Below are positions 1-9,171 of a stretch of DNA of 64,000 nucleotides, one piece after another; the stretch's first letter is position 1; each line of letters begins with the position of its first letter. The stretch is from Streptomyces pyxinicus (GTDB lineage Bacteria > Actinomycetota > Actinomycetes > Streptomycetales > Streptomycetaceae). The notes beneath the pieces were generated by a model. It was not told the DNA's origin and ran no database searches. It saw only the letters and a program-made list of their open reading frames with translations. The stretch is taken from contig NZ_JANUGP010000025.1 in assembly GCF_024753135.1 (NCBI RefSeq), forward strand, positions 62,001 to 126,000, in the 5' to 3' direction. Position numbers and translations under genes: made by a program.

Positions 1-251
1 TGCCGCAGCAGCCGGCCGAAGTTCTCCTCGGCCGAGCCGTAGGGCGGCCCGTAGTTGTTGGCCAGGTCGTGGTGGGTGATCCCGAGGTCGAAGGCGCGCA
101 GGGCGATCTCGCGCTGCGTCTCGAAGGGGCGGTCGTCGCCGAAGTTGTGCCAGTAGCCCAGCGACAGGACGGGCAGGTCCAGTCCCGAGCGGCCGGTGCG
201 CCGGTAGCGCATGGTGCCGTCGTAGCGAGCGGGGTCCGCGACGTACGTCAT
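1..251 (-). CDS. Aldo/keto reductase, N-terminal part (cut by window start)
   Basis: Only the first 83 residues are present; the gene runs off the left edge. The start is the ATG at 251, preceded by GGAG on the minus strand. The N-terminus has the RRTGRSGLDLPVLSLG beta-hairpin entry. It then has AFDLGITHHDLANNYGPPYG, which carries the Asp and Tyr of the aldo/keto reductase catalytic Asp-Tyr-Lys-His tetrad. The spelling resembles the YghZ/Mgr (L-glyceraldehyde 3-phosphate reductase) subgroup of NADPH-dependent oxidoreductases, but the diagnostic C-terminal cofactor site lies outside the window. It is divergent from the transporter that follows, with about 180 bp between them. Confidence 0.85.
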   Translation of the reverse strand, partial: MTYVADPARYDGTMRYRRTGRSGLDLPVLSLGYWHNFGDDRPFETQREIALRAFDLGITHHDLANNYGPPYGSAEENFGRLLR

Positions 252-431
252 CTGGTTCTTCTCCGGGAGGTGCCGTAGGGGTGCCCGTACGGGTGCGCGC
301 GGGCCTTTCCAGCCTCCGCCGCGTGCGGGCGCAAGTCCAACCGTCACCGTGGATGGGATTGTGCCGTTCCGTTTCTGAATCGGCCGCCGGGGCAGGCGGT
401 GATCAGTGGTACGAGAGATACGGAGGCCCTC

Positions 432-1970
432 GTGAGCGGTACGACACCCGAGGGAGAACAGCAGACCAGGCACCGGGTACCCGGTGCCGTCGGGCGCCTG
501 CCGCGCCAGGTCCGCGAAGAACTGACCCGCAGGCTGCGGCGCAACCGCCGGGCCTTCGGCAAGGACGACGTCCAGGTCGTCGAACCCCCGCTGCTGCGGC
601 GTGCCGTGGGCGCGTCCGCGCTCGGGAACTGCATGGAGTGGTTCGACTTCGGCGTCTACAGTTACCTCGCCGCCACCATCGGCAAGGTCTTCTTCCCGGG
701 CGCCTCCCCGGCCGCCCAGCTCATCTCGTCCTTCGCGACCTTCGCCGCCGCCTTCGTCGTGCGGCCCCTCGGCGGACTGGTGTTCGGGCCGCTCGGCGAC
801 CGGATCGGCCGGCAGAAGGTGCTCGCCACCACCATGATCATGATGGCGGCCGGCACCTTCGCCATCGGCTTGATCCCCAGCTACGCGACGATCGGCATCG
901 CCGCGCCGGTGCTGCTCCTGCTGGCCCGGATGGTCCAGGGCTTCTCCACCGGCGGCGAGTACGGCGGCGCCACCACGTTCGTCGCCGAGTACTCGCCCGA
1001 CCGCCGGCGTGGATTCCTCTCCAGCTGGCTCGACTTCGGCACCTTCGTCGGGTACGCGCTCGGCTCGGCGCTGGTCACCGTGCTCAACCTGGCGCTGACG
1101 GACGGCCAGATGCTCTCCTGGGGCTGGCGCATCCCCTTCCTGATCGCCGGTCCGCTCGGGGCCATCGGCCTCTACATGCGGCTCAAGCTGGAGGAGTCCC
1201 CGGCCTTCCAGCAGCAGCTGGACGAGCACGAGAAGAGCCTCGCGCAGGAGTCGGCGGGCAGCGAGTTCAAGGACATCGTCCGCAAGCACTGGCGTCCGCT
1301 GCTCATCTGCATGGGTCTGGTGCTGCTCTACAACGTCACCAACTACATGGTCACCGGCTACCTGCCGACCTATCAGACCGAGACCCTCAACCGCTCCAGC
1401 GGATCGGCCGACGTCCTGGTGCTCATCGGCATGGTGTGGATCGTCGTGCTCATCACGTTCATCGGCCGGCTCAGTGACCGGGTCGGGCGGCGGCCCGTCT
1501 ACGGCGTCGCCGCCGCCGCGATGATCGTACTCGCCGTACCGTCCTTCCTGCTGATCAAGGCGCACGGCACCTGGCTGCCGATCCTCGGCGTGCTGCTGCT
1601 GTCCACGCTGCTCGCCTGCTTCGCGGCGCCCAGCGCGGCGACCCTGCCCGCGCTCTTCCCGACCGCCGTGCGGTACGCGGCCATGGGCATCGGCTTCAAC
1701 ATCGCCGTCGCCGCGTTCGGCGGCACCACACCGCTGGTCACCACCGCGCTGGTCGACGCCACCGGGAACGACCTGATGCCCGCCTACTACCTGATGCTGG
1801 CCGGTGTCATCGGCCTGGTGACCGTCAAGTTCCTCCCCGAGAGCGCCCAGGTGCCGCTCAAGGGCTCGCAGCCGATGGTCGGCTCGCGCGAGGAGCGGCG
1901 CGAACTCATCAGCACCTCGAAGGAGTTGTACGCCCTCGCGAAGCGGCGGGAGGAGGCGCGGCACCACTGA
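432..1970 (+). CDS. MFS transporter, metabolite:H+ symporter (MHS/ProP-like)
   Basis: A 512-residue polytopic membrane protein that probably imports a small solute (betaine, proline or an organic acid) with protons. I place the start at GTG 432, because GGAGG at 422-426 sits five bases upstream; the in-frame ATG at 399 has no such site. An unusually long Arg-rich cytoplasmic N-terminus of about 55 residues precedes the first membrane helix. The sequence GNCMEWFDFGVYSYLA is typical of the MHS/ProP subfamily. Both MFS loop signatures are present: GPLGDRIGRQKVL between helices 2 and 3, and GRLSDRVGRRPVYG between helices 8 and 9. The substrate cannot be read from the sequence. It is a single gene, with no partner on the same strand. 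Confidence 0.9.
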   Translation: MSGTTPEGEQQTRHRVPGAVGRLPRQVREELTRRLRRNRRAFGKDDVQVVEPPLLRRAVGASALGNCMEWFDFGVYSYLAATIGKVFFPGASPAAQLISSFATFAAAFVVRPLGGLVFGPLGDRIGRQKVLATTMIMMAAGTFAIGLIPSYATIGIAAPVLLLLARMVQGFSTGGEYGGATTFVAEYSPDRRRGFLSSWLDFGTFVGYALGSALVTVLNLALTDGQMLSWGWRIPFLIAGPLGAIGLYMRLKLEESPAFQQQLDEHEKSLAQESAGSEFKDIVRKHWRPLLICMGLVLLYNVTNYMVTGYLPTYQTETLNRSSGSADVLVLIGMVWIVVLITFIGRLSDRVGRRPVYGVAAAAMIVLAVPSFLLIKAHGTWLPILGVLLLSTLLACFAAPSAATLPALFPTAVRYAAMGIGFNIAVAAFGGTTPLVTTALVDATGNDLMPAYYLMLAGVIGLVTVKFLPESAQVPLKGSQPMVGSREERRELISTSKELYALAKRREEARHH

Positions 1971-2038
1971 CCGCACCGGCCGCTGTCCGATCCCACGAAC
2001 TTCTCGCGTGCCGGGTTACCGGTCCGTCCCGGCTCTGA

Positions 2039-2053
2039 TAGGAAACTTTCCTA
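2039..2053. promoter_or_regulatory. Operator-like palindrome upstream of the chitosanase gene
   Basis: TAGGAAACTTTCCTA is a perfect 7-bp inverted repeat around one central base, unusually AT-rich for this chromosome. It lies 53 bp upstream of the chitosanase GTG. Streptomyces chitosanase genes are known to be repressed by the ROK-family protein CsnR at a palindrome of this general kind. I infer the same role here; the regulator gene is not in the window. Confidence 0.6.
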
Positions 2054-2105
2054 CCAGTGTCGGTACGGACCAACCACCCGCCCCCCACACTCCCCTGGAG
2101 CCCCC

Positions 2106-2945
2106 GTGGCGCACGCAGACCGCGACACAGCAGCCCCCGCACCCCTCTCCCGCCGCTCGGCCGTCGCCGCGCTCGGCGTCATCGTCGTCGGCGCCTTCTT
2201 CACCGGCCGGCGTGCCATCGCCGCACCGGCGGCGGCACCGGGCCTGGACGACCCGGCGAAGAAGGAGACGGCGATGAAGCTCGTGTCGAGCGCGGAGAAC
2301 TCCTCGCTCGACTGGAAGGCTCAGTACCGGTACATCGAGGACATCGGCGATGGCCGCGGCTACACCGCCGGCATCATCGGCTTCTGCTCCGGCACCGGCG
2401 ACATGCTCGACCTGGTCCAGCTCTACGCCGACCGCAGGCCGGGCAACGTCCTCGCCCGGTACCTGCCCGCCCTGCGCGAGGTGAACGGCACCGACTCCCA
2501 CACCGGGCTCGACCCCGACTACCCCGGGGACTGGCGCAGGGCCGCTGAGGACACCGCCTTCCAGCAGGCCCAGAACGACGAACGGGACCGCGTCTACTTC
2601 AACCCCGCCGTCGCCCGGGGCAAGACCGACGGACTGCGCGCGCTCGGCCAGTTCGCCTACTACGACGCCCTCGTCATGCACGGCGACGGCGACGACCCCA
2701 CCAGCTTCCGCGGCATCCGGGCCCGCGCCCTGCGCACCGCCAGGCCACCGGCCCAGGGCGGCGGCGAGACGGCGTACCTCAACGCCTTCCTGGACGCCCG
2801 GGTGTGGGCGATGAGGCAGGAGGAGGCACACAGCGACACCAGCCGCGTCGACACCGCCCAGCGGGTCTTCCTGCGCGACGGCAACCTCGACCTGAACACT
2901 CCGCTGGACTGGAAGGTGTACGGCGACAGCTACCACCTCGGCTGA
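2106..2945 (+). CDS. csn: Secreted chitosanase, glycoside hydrolase family 46
   Basis: A 279-residue exported endo-chitosanase that cleaves beta-1,4 links in chitosan outside the cell. The start is GTG 2106 after a GGAG. The N-terminus has a twin-arginine motif (SRRSAVAALG) and a hydrophobic core ending at AIAAPA, so Tat export is likely. The GH46 catalytic pair is visible: Glu64 in SSAENSS and Asp82 in EDIGDGRGYTAG. Their 18-residue spacing equals that of the Glu22/Asp40 pair in the Streptomyces N174 enzyme. The C-terminus DLNTPLDWKVYGDSYHLG is also typical of the family. It is monocistronic and probably controlled through the palindrome at 2039-2053. Confidence 0.95.
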   Translation: MAHADRDTAAPAPLSRRSAVAALGVIVVGAFFTGRRAIAAPAAAPGLDDPAKKETAMKLVSSAENSSLDWKAQYRYIEDIGDGRGYTAGIIGFCSGTGDMLDLVQLYADRRPGNVLARYLPALREVNGTDSHTGLDPDYPGDWRRAAEDTAFQQAQNDERDRVYFNPAVARGKTDGLRALGQFAYYDALVMHGDGDDPTSFRGIRARALRTARPPAQGGGETAYLNAFLDARVWAMRQEEAHSDTSRVDTAQRVFLRDGNLDLNTPLDWKVYGDSYHLG

Positions 2946-3083
2946 GCGGGCGACCAGGACCCGGGAAGCGCGCGGGAAGACCGCAGCCCTGGATCACCGG
3001 GCGGGGCGCACTCGCATGGCACCGGCCTGACGAGGAAAGATGGACGGTGAGTGTTCGAACTGACGATGCGGAGGAGCGGACTC

Positions 3084-4724
<1,641 letters not shown>

Positions 4725-4734
4725 CACCCGGTCA

Positions 4735-4771
4735 CGGCGGCCTCCGTCACAGGAGTGCGGGGAGGCCGCCG
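4735..4771. terminator. Bidirectional terminator hairpin
   Basis: CGGCGGCCTCC at 4735-4745 pairs perfectly with GGAGGCCGCCG at 4761-4771 around a 15-base loop. It lies between the convergent phosphoglucomutase and esterase genes and can serve both. Confidence 0.7.
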
Positions 4772-4776
4772 TCCGG

Positions 4777-5688
4777 TCAGCGGTGGTGCCCGCGCCCCCG
4801 GTCCAGCACCGCCCGAGCCATGGCCGCCTCGCCGGTGGCGTTGGGGTGGGCCGGGGCGGCGGGCGCGGCCGGCTGGAGCGGCTCGATCCAGCGGTCACCG
4901 GGCGCCTTGCACATGTCGTGGCCGACCGTCGGGCCGTAGGTGTCGACGTAGTCGGCGCGGTTCACCCCGGCCACCAGGCGCAGCATCAGGTTCAGCCGCT
5001 TCTCGGTGTCGCGCAGGTAGGGGAAGTCGCCCCGGGCGAACGGGACTTGCGGGAAGCATCCGCTGCCGTCGTCGGGCAGCAGGTCCGGGTAGCCGACGAC
5101 GACCACCCGGGCGTGCGGGGCGCGGGCGCGTACGGCCCGCAGCACCCGGTCGACCTTCGGCGCGGTCCGCGCGATCGTCCGGGTCAGCTCGTCGTACCCG
5201 GACGCCTGGTACGAGCGCTCGCAGGGGTTGCCCGCCGGGTCCCGCGCGGCGAGTCCGGCGCAGGTGGCGATGATCGTGCCGAAGCCGACGTCGTTGCCGC
5301 CGATCTGCACCGTCACCAGGTCCGTGTTCCTGCGCAGCGCGTCGAGCTGCGGGCCGTTGCCGCCCTGTGCCCGCCACATCTCCGCTGTCGTGGCGCCGCC
5401 GCAGCTGACGTCCGTGAACGACGTCGCGCGGCGCCGGTCCGCCACCAGGGAGGGGTAGTTGTGGTCCGAGCGGGCGCAGCCGGCGTCCACCTGGGTGGGT
5501 ATGCCGGGGCCCGAGGTGTAGGAGTCGCCGAGTGCCACGTACGCGAGCCGGTGCCCGGGTCCGCCGGAGTGCGCGGCGGCCGGTACGGCGGAGGCGGCGA
5601 CGAGCGCGCAGCCGCCCAGCGCCGCCCCGAGTGCGCGGGCCCGCCGCCGGCGTCCCGCCGTACCCGCCGCACCTGTCTCGTCCGCCAT
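4777..5688 (-). CDS. Secreted SGNH/GDSL esterase or lipase
   Basis: A 303-residue exported hydrolase of the SGNH superfamily. The start is ATG 5688, right after GGGGGAGGATCC on the minus strand. An Arg-rich n-region (GRRRRARALG) and hydrophobic stretch end at AVPAAAHS, giving a signal peptide of about 40 residues; a twin-arginine route is possible. Block I is YVALGDSYTSGPG with nucleophile Ser56. Block III is QIGGNDVGFG, and the C-terminal PAHPNATGEAAMA supplies the catalytic His. Conserved cysteines (CARSDHNYP, CGGA, CAGL, CFPQ) fit the disulfide-bonded Streptomyces lipases. The lipid or ester substrate is not evident. Confidence 0.9.
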   Translation of the reverse strand: MADETGAAGTAGRRRRARALGAALGGCALVAASAVPAAAHSGGPGHRLAYVALGDSYTSGPGIPTQVDAGCARSDHNYPSLVADRRRATSFTDVSCGGATTAEMWRAQGGNGPQLDALRRNTDLVTVQIGGNDVGFGTIIATCAGLAARDPAGNPCERSYQASGYDELTRTIARTAPKVDRVLRAVRARAPHARVVVVGYPDLLPDDGSGCFPQVPFARGDFPYLRDTEKRLNLMLRLVAGVNRADYVDTYGPTVGHDMCKAPGDRWIEPLQPAAPAAPAHPNATGEAAMARAVLDRGRGHHR

Positions 5689-5829
5689 GGATCCTCCCCC
5701 TTGAGGCCGGTACAGCACCACGCGGGCCGCACCGGTGAGCGGTGCGCACGCGTTCGACTGCGCCTGTATACCGCCCGGCGGACCGCGCCGACCAGAAGCG
5801 GGAGGGGACGAGTTGGGGGAGGGGAGGGC

Positions 5830-6099
5830 TCAGTGAACCGGGACGGGCGCGCTCGCCGACGGTGCCGGGATCTCGGCCCGCAGCAGCGAGTCGTCCTCGG
5901 GACGGGCGCCGGAGAGGCGGTGCCGGGCGGCGATCAGGGCCATGTCGACGTCCTTGGTGCCGGTGGCCACACACAGCGTGTAGGAGATGTCCGCGAGCCG
6001 CTGCCGCGCCTGCGAGGTGCTCTCCTCGGCGCCGAGCAGCGTCAGGGCCTCGTACTGGGCGATGAGGTCCTGGAGTACCGCGGGGTGTGCCATCAGCAT
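5830..6099 (-). CDS. DUF5133 family protein
   Basis: A short 89-residue cytoplasmic protein. It begins MLMAHPAVLQDLIAQYEALTLL, the usual start of DUF5133 proteins, which are abundant in Streptomyces and have no known biochemical role. The start is ATG 6099 after GAAGGCGGC; the open frame extends upstream but without family resemblance. The middle (STSQARQRLADISYTLCVATGT) is predicted helical and the C-terminus is Pro/Ser-rich. It is divergent from the adenosine deaminase-like gene. A regulatory role is often guessed for the family, but nothing here shows it. Confidence 0.8.
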   Translation of the reverse strand: MLMAHPAVLQDLIAQYEALTLLGAEESTSQARQRLADISYTLCVATGTKDVDMALIAARHRLSGARPEDDSLLRAEIPAPSASAPVPVH

Positions 6100-6319
6100 G
6101 CGTGCCGCCTTCGGAGAGGACGTGGGACGGGTGAGGTCGGGGCCCGCATACCCCTGCCCGTCACCCACATGCCCCATTGATCGTGCGGATTCGCGGGCCG
6201 GCCGGGAGAGGCCCCCGCCCACCCCTGGCCTTCCCCCGGCCTCAGCCGGACGGGTGCTCTCCGGCCGCCGTCCGCCCGGCGCGGCGATCCCGCCGGGTCC
6301 CGTCCGTGATCATGCGCGT

Positions 6320-7939
6320 GTGAGCCCCCAACCCCGAAGTGCCGTGCGCCGCCGCGTCGTTCCGGCCGCGCTCGGCACCCTCAGCGTCCTGTCCCTGCTG
6401 TCCGCGTTGCCCGCCCTGCCCGCCGCCGCGCAGCCGGCCCAGCGGGACGACCGGCCCGCCGCGCCCCGCCCGGTCACCGCGGCCGAGTCCCGCACCGACG
6501 CCTACCTGAGGTCCGTGCGGCACCGGCCCGCGGCCCTGGTCGACTTCTTCCGGAGGCTGCCCAAGGGCGGCGACCTGCACAACCACCTGTCCGGCGCGGT
6601 GACCACCGAGTACCTGATCGAGCTGGCCGCCGAGGACGGCCTCTGCGTCGACACGAAGACCCTGACCGCCGTCGCCCCGCCCTGCGGCGCCGGCACCCGC
6701 CCGGCCGCCGACGCCCGCACCGACCGCGCCTTCCGCACCGCGCTCGTGCGGGCCTGGTCCATGCAGGACTTCCCACCGGACGGCAACGGCCACGACCACT
6801 TCTTCGACACCTTCGGCAAGTTCGGCGAGGTCACCTGGCGGCACCGGGGCAAGCTGCTCGCCGACGTCGCCGACACCGCCGTACGCGAGAACCAGTTCTA
6901 CCTGGAGACCATGGTCACCCCGGCCTCCGACGGCGCGAAGAAGCTCGCCGCCGAGATCGGCTGGGACGACGACCTGGCCGCCCTGCACCGGAGACTGGTC
7001 GCGGGCGGCAGACTGGACCGGCTCGTCGCCGAGGCGCGTACGGAGGCCGACGACGGCGACGCCGAGTTCCGGTCCGCCGAGCGCTGCGGCACCGCCGACG
7101 CCCGGCCCGCCTGCGGGCTCACCGTCCGCTGGATCTCCCAGGCCTCCCGGGGTAGCGCGCCCGAGCGGGTCTTCACCCAACTCGCGCTCGGCATGCGGCT
7201 GGCCGAGGCCGACCCCCGGTTCGTCGCCGTCAACCTCGTCCAGCCCGAGGACGGGGAGGTCGCGCTGCGCGACTACCGTCTCCAGATGCGCATGGCCGGC
7301 TATCTGCGCACCCAGTACCCGAAGGCCCATGTCACCCTGCACGCGGGCGAGTTGTGGCCGGGACTGGTCAAGCCCGAGGACCTGGCGTTCCACATCGGGG
7401 AGGCCGTGGACGTCGCCCGTGCCGAGCGGGTCGGACACGGCGTCGACCTCGTCCACGAGGACGACTGGCGGCGCACCGCCCGCACCATGGCGGCCCGCGG
7501 CGTGGCGGTGGAGGTCCCCTTCTCCAGCAACGCCCAGATCCTCGGCGTCCGGGGCGCCGACCACCCCTTCACGGTCTACCGCCGCTACGGCGTCCCGGTG
7601 GTCCTGGCCACCGACGACCCGGGAGTCTCCCGGATCGACATCAGCCACGAGTACCGGTACGCCTCCGAGACCTACGGCCTGCGCTACCCCGAGCTGAAGG
7701 ACCTGGCCCGCGCCTCGCTGGAGTACGGCTTCCTGCCGGGCGCGAGCCTGTGGCAGGACGGCCCGACCGCCGGCGGCTACCGGCCGGTCGCCGCCTGCCG
7801 CGCCGAACGCCCCGGCCTGCCGGTGCGCGGGGGCGCCTGCCGACACCTGCTCGCGGACAGCCCGAAGGCCCGTGTCGAATGGCGTCAGGAGGCCGCCTTC
7901 GCCGCCTTCGAGTCTTCCCACGAGCGCGCGGTGCGCTGA
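6320..7939 (+). CDS. Secreted adenosine deaminase-like enzyme
   Basis: A 539-residue exported metallohydrolase of the adenosine/AMP deaminase superfamily, probably deaminating extracellular adenosine or a related nucleoside. The start is taken as GTG 6320, directly before an Arg-rich signal peptide (VRRRVVPAALG to LPAAAQPAQ); its ribosome site is weak. Zinc ligands of the family are visible: His87 and His89 in GGDLHNHLSGA, His341 in TLHAGEL, and the Asp pair 432/433 in LATDDPGVSR. His373 in RVGHGVDLV and SSNAQILG also match. The long secreted form resembles the ADGF/CECR1 type more than the 340-residue cytoplasmic Add. The substrate is inferred from family only. Confidence 0.88.
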   Translation: MSPQPRSAVRRRVVPAALGTLSVLSLLSALPALPAAAQPAQRDDRPAAPRPVTAAESRTDAYLRSVRHRPAALVDFFRRLPKGGDLHNHLSGAVTTEYLIELAAEDGLCVDTKTLTAVAPPCGAGTRPAADARTDRAFRTALVRAWSMQDFPPDGNGHDHFFDTFGKFGEVTWRHRGKLLADVADTAVRENQFYLETMVTPASDGAKKLAAEIGWDDDLAALHRRLVAGGRLDRLVAEARTEADDGDAEFRSAERCGTADARPACGLTVRWISQASRGSAPERVFTQLALGMRLAEADPRFVAVNLVQPEDGEVALRDYRLQMRMAGYLRTQYPKAHVTLHAGELWPGLVKPEDLAFHIGEAVDVARAERVGHGVDLVHEDDWRRTARTMAARGVAVEVPFSSNAQILGVRGADHPFTVYRRYGVPVVLATDDPGVSRIDISHEYRYASETYGLRYPELKDLARASLEYGFLPGASLWQDGPTAGGYRPVAACRAERPGLPVRGGACRHLLADSPKARVEWRQEAAFAAFESSHERAVR

Positions 7940-7946
7940 TCCCCTC

Positions 7947-7988
7947 CCGGCCCGGACCACCCCGACTCCGGGCCGGAAAGCGTTTTTT
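7947..7988 (+). terminator. Intrinsic terminator with a T-run
   Basis: CCGGCCCGGA (7947-7956) pairs with TCCGGGCCGG (7967-7976), and a run of six T follows at 7983-7988. It lies just after the adenosine deaminase-like stop codon. A T-run this long is unusual in such a GC-rich genome and makes this a convincing Rho-independent terminator. Confidence 0.8.
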
Positions 7989-8249
7989 GGCCGAGAAGGG
8001 GACCAGGTCACAAGCGGTAGGTGTCGTTCCGTCGCGTGCGATGCGTCATGTCCGCGCCAATAGCGGCACCGGCGTCCGGATCGCCCTGGGAGCCATCGAC
8101 ACCCTCCGGGGATGTGCGGACGGCACGTGACAAGCCCTCACGGGTTCCTCATGAGTCCTTCACGTAACGATCACTTTCGGCCGATCTCCGTTCCGGGCGG
8201 GTCCGGTGGGGCAGACGGCGCCGGGAGCGCGTGCCTAGCCTCCCGGGCC
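7989..8249. other. Intergenic region, no gene seen
   Basis: About 260 bp between the terminator and the next start. I see no supported reading frame or RNA. A slightly AT-richer stretch around 8140-8190 probably holds the promoter of the small exported protein, but no clear -10/-35 pair stands out. Confidence 0.4.
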
Positions 8250-8774
8250 ATGCGATCACCTCTGATGAGACGCCTCGGGCTCACCGCCGTCCTCGCCTTC
8301 GTCCTCGCCGTGTTCGGCCTGGCCCCCGCCGCCGGCGCCGACCCCGCGCCCGCCGCGCTCACCTTCAGCACCAGCAGTGCCACCACCACCCCGGGTGGCA
8401 CGGTGCAGCTGTCGATGACGCTCACGAACAACCGGACCTATGACATCTGGTTCGTGTACCAGAGCATCGACCCCACCTGGCTGACCACGCAGCGCCCCGA
8501 CCTGAAGTACAGCTTCACCGGGTGCAGCCTGGCCACCGCCGCCGGCGCCACCCCCTGTTCGGGCACCGGTCCGAGCAACCTCGGCGGCAACTACGGCGCC
8601 ACCATCCCGCCCGGTCAGAGCCGTACCGTCACGCTGACCCTCCAGGTCGCCGCCGACTCCGGCTGCAACGGCAACATCGGCTTCTACTCGTACTACTACG
8701 CCGAGTTCAGCGACAGCGGCAACACCAACGGCGGGCCCGTCTACACGCCCGAGACCCGCGTGCTCTGCGCCTGA
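8250..8774 (+). CDS. Small exported protein of unknown function
   Basis: A 174-residue secreted protein that I do not recognise. The start is taken at ATG 8250; ATG 8265 (MRRLGLTAVLAF) would also keep the signal peptide, and neither has a strong ribosome site. The hydrophobic core runs to AAGADPAP. The mature part looks like a single all-beta, Ig-like domain. It has STSSATTTPGGTVQLSMTLTN (a CARDB/DUF11-like opening), a GPSNLGGNYGATIPPGQSRTVTLTLQV strand pattern, and three cysteines late in the chain, which could form disulfides. It lies upstream of the polysaccharide cluster but is separated from it by a strong terminator, so a link is not supported. Confidence 0.7.
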   Translation: MRSPLMRRLGLTAVLAFVLAVFGLAPAAGADPAPAALTFSTSSATTTPGGTVQLSMTLTNNRTYDIWFVYQSIDPTWLTTQRPDLKYSFTGCSLATAAGATPCSGTGPSNLGGNYGATIPPGQSRTVTLTLQVAADSGCNGNIGFYSYYYAEFSDSGNTNGGPVYTPETRVLCA

Positions 8775-8860
8775 CGGACCCCGCGACGGCGGGGTGGCGA
8801 CGATCCGAAACCGGCCTCCCCGCCACCCTCCGCCACCCTGCCGGGCACCGGCACCCCGCT

Positions 8861-8894
8861 CGGCACCCCGCCCGGTCAACCGGGCGGGGTGCCG
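8861..8894. terminator. Strong hairpin terminator
   Basis: A 15-bp perfect stem pairs 8861-8875 with 8880-8894 around a TCAA loop, 87 bp after the small exported protein's stop. No T-run follows, as is normal in Streptomyces. It isolates the upstream gene from the polysaccharide cluster. Confidence 0.75.
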
Positions 8895-9171
8895 CCGCCG
8901 GACCAGCGGTCCGAGCCCCCCGCCGTCGCCGCGACCCCCTCGCGGGACGACGGAGGAACGGCCTTCCGGGTTGCCTCCGAAGGCGACCGGACACCTGCAC
9001 TTTTCCGTCAGGTTTCGTAACACGACCACAAAAGCTGCACACAGCCATCACCATGTGTCGCGACGGATGGACGACGACCGGCTTCTGAGGGGGACGCCGG
9101 CGCCGTGCAAGGGGGTGCGTCCGCTCCACTGGAGCCGTGCTCACCCCTGCCCGGGGAGGGGACTTCACCGC
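8895..9171. promoter_or_regulatory. Leader and promoter region of the polysaccharide cluster
   Basis: A 277-bp non-coding stretch before the deacetylase gene. It holds an AT-richer island at about 8998-9052 (acttttccgtcaggtttcgt and following bases) that is the most likely promoter position. That leaves a 5' untranslated region of roughly 120 bases. I cannot assign a sigma factor. The ribosome site GGGGAGGGG lies at 9153-9161. Confidence 0.35.
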
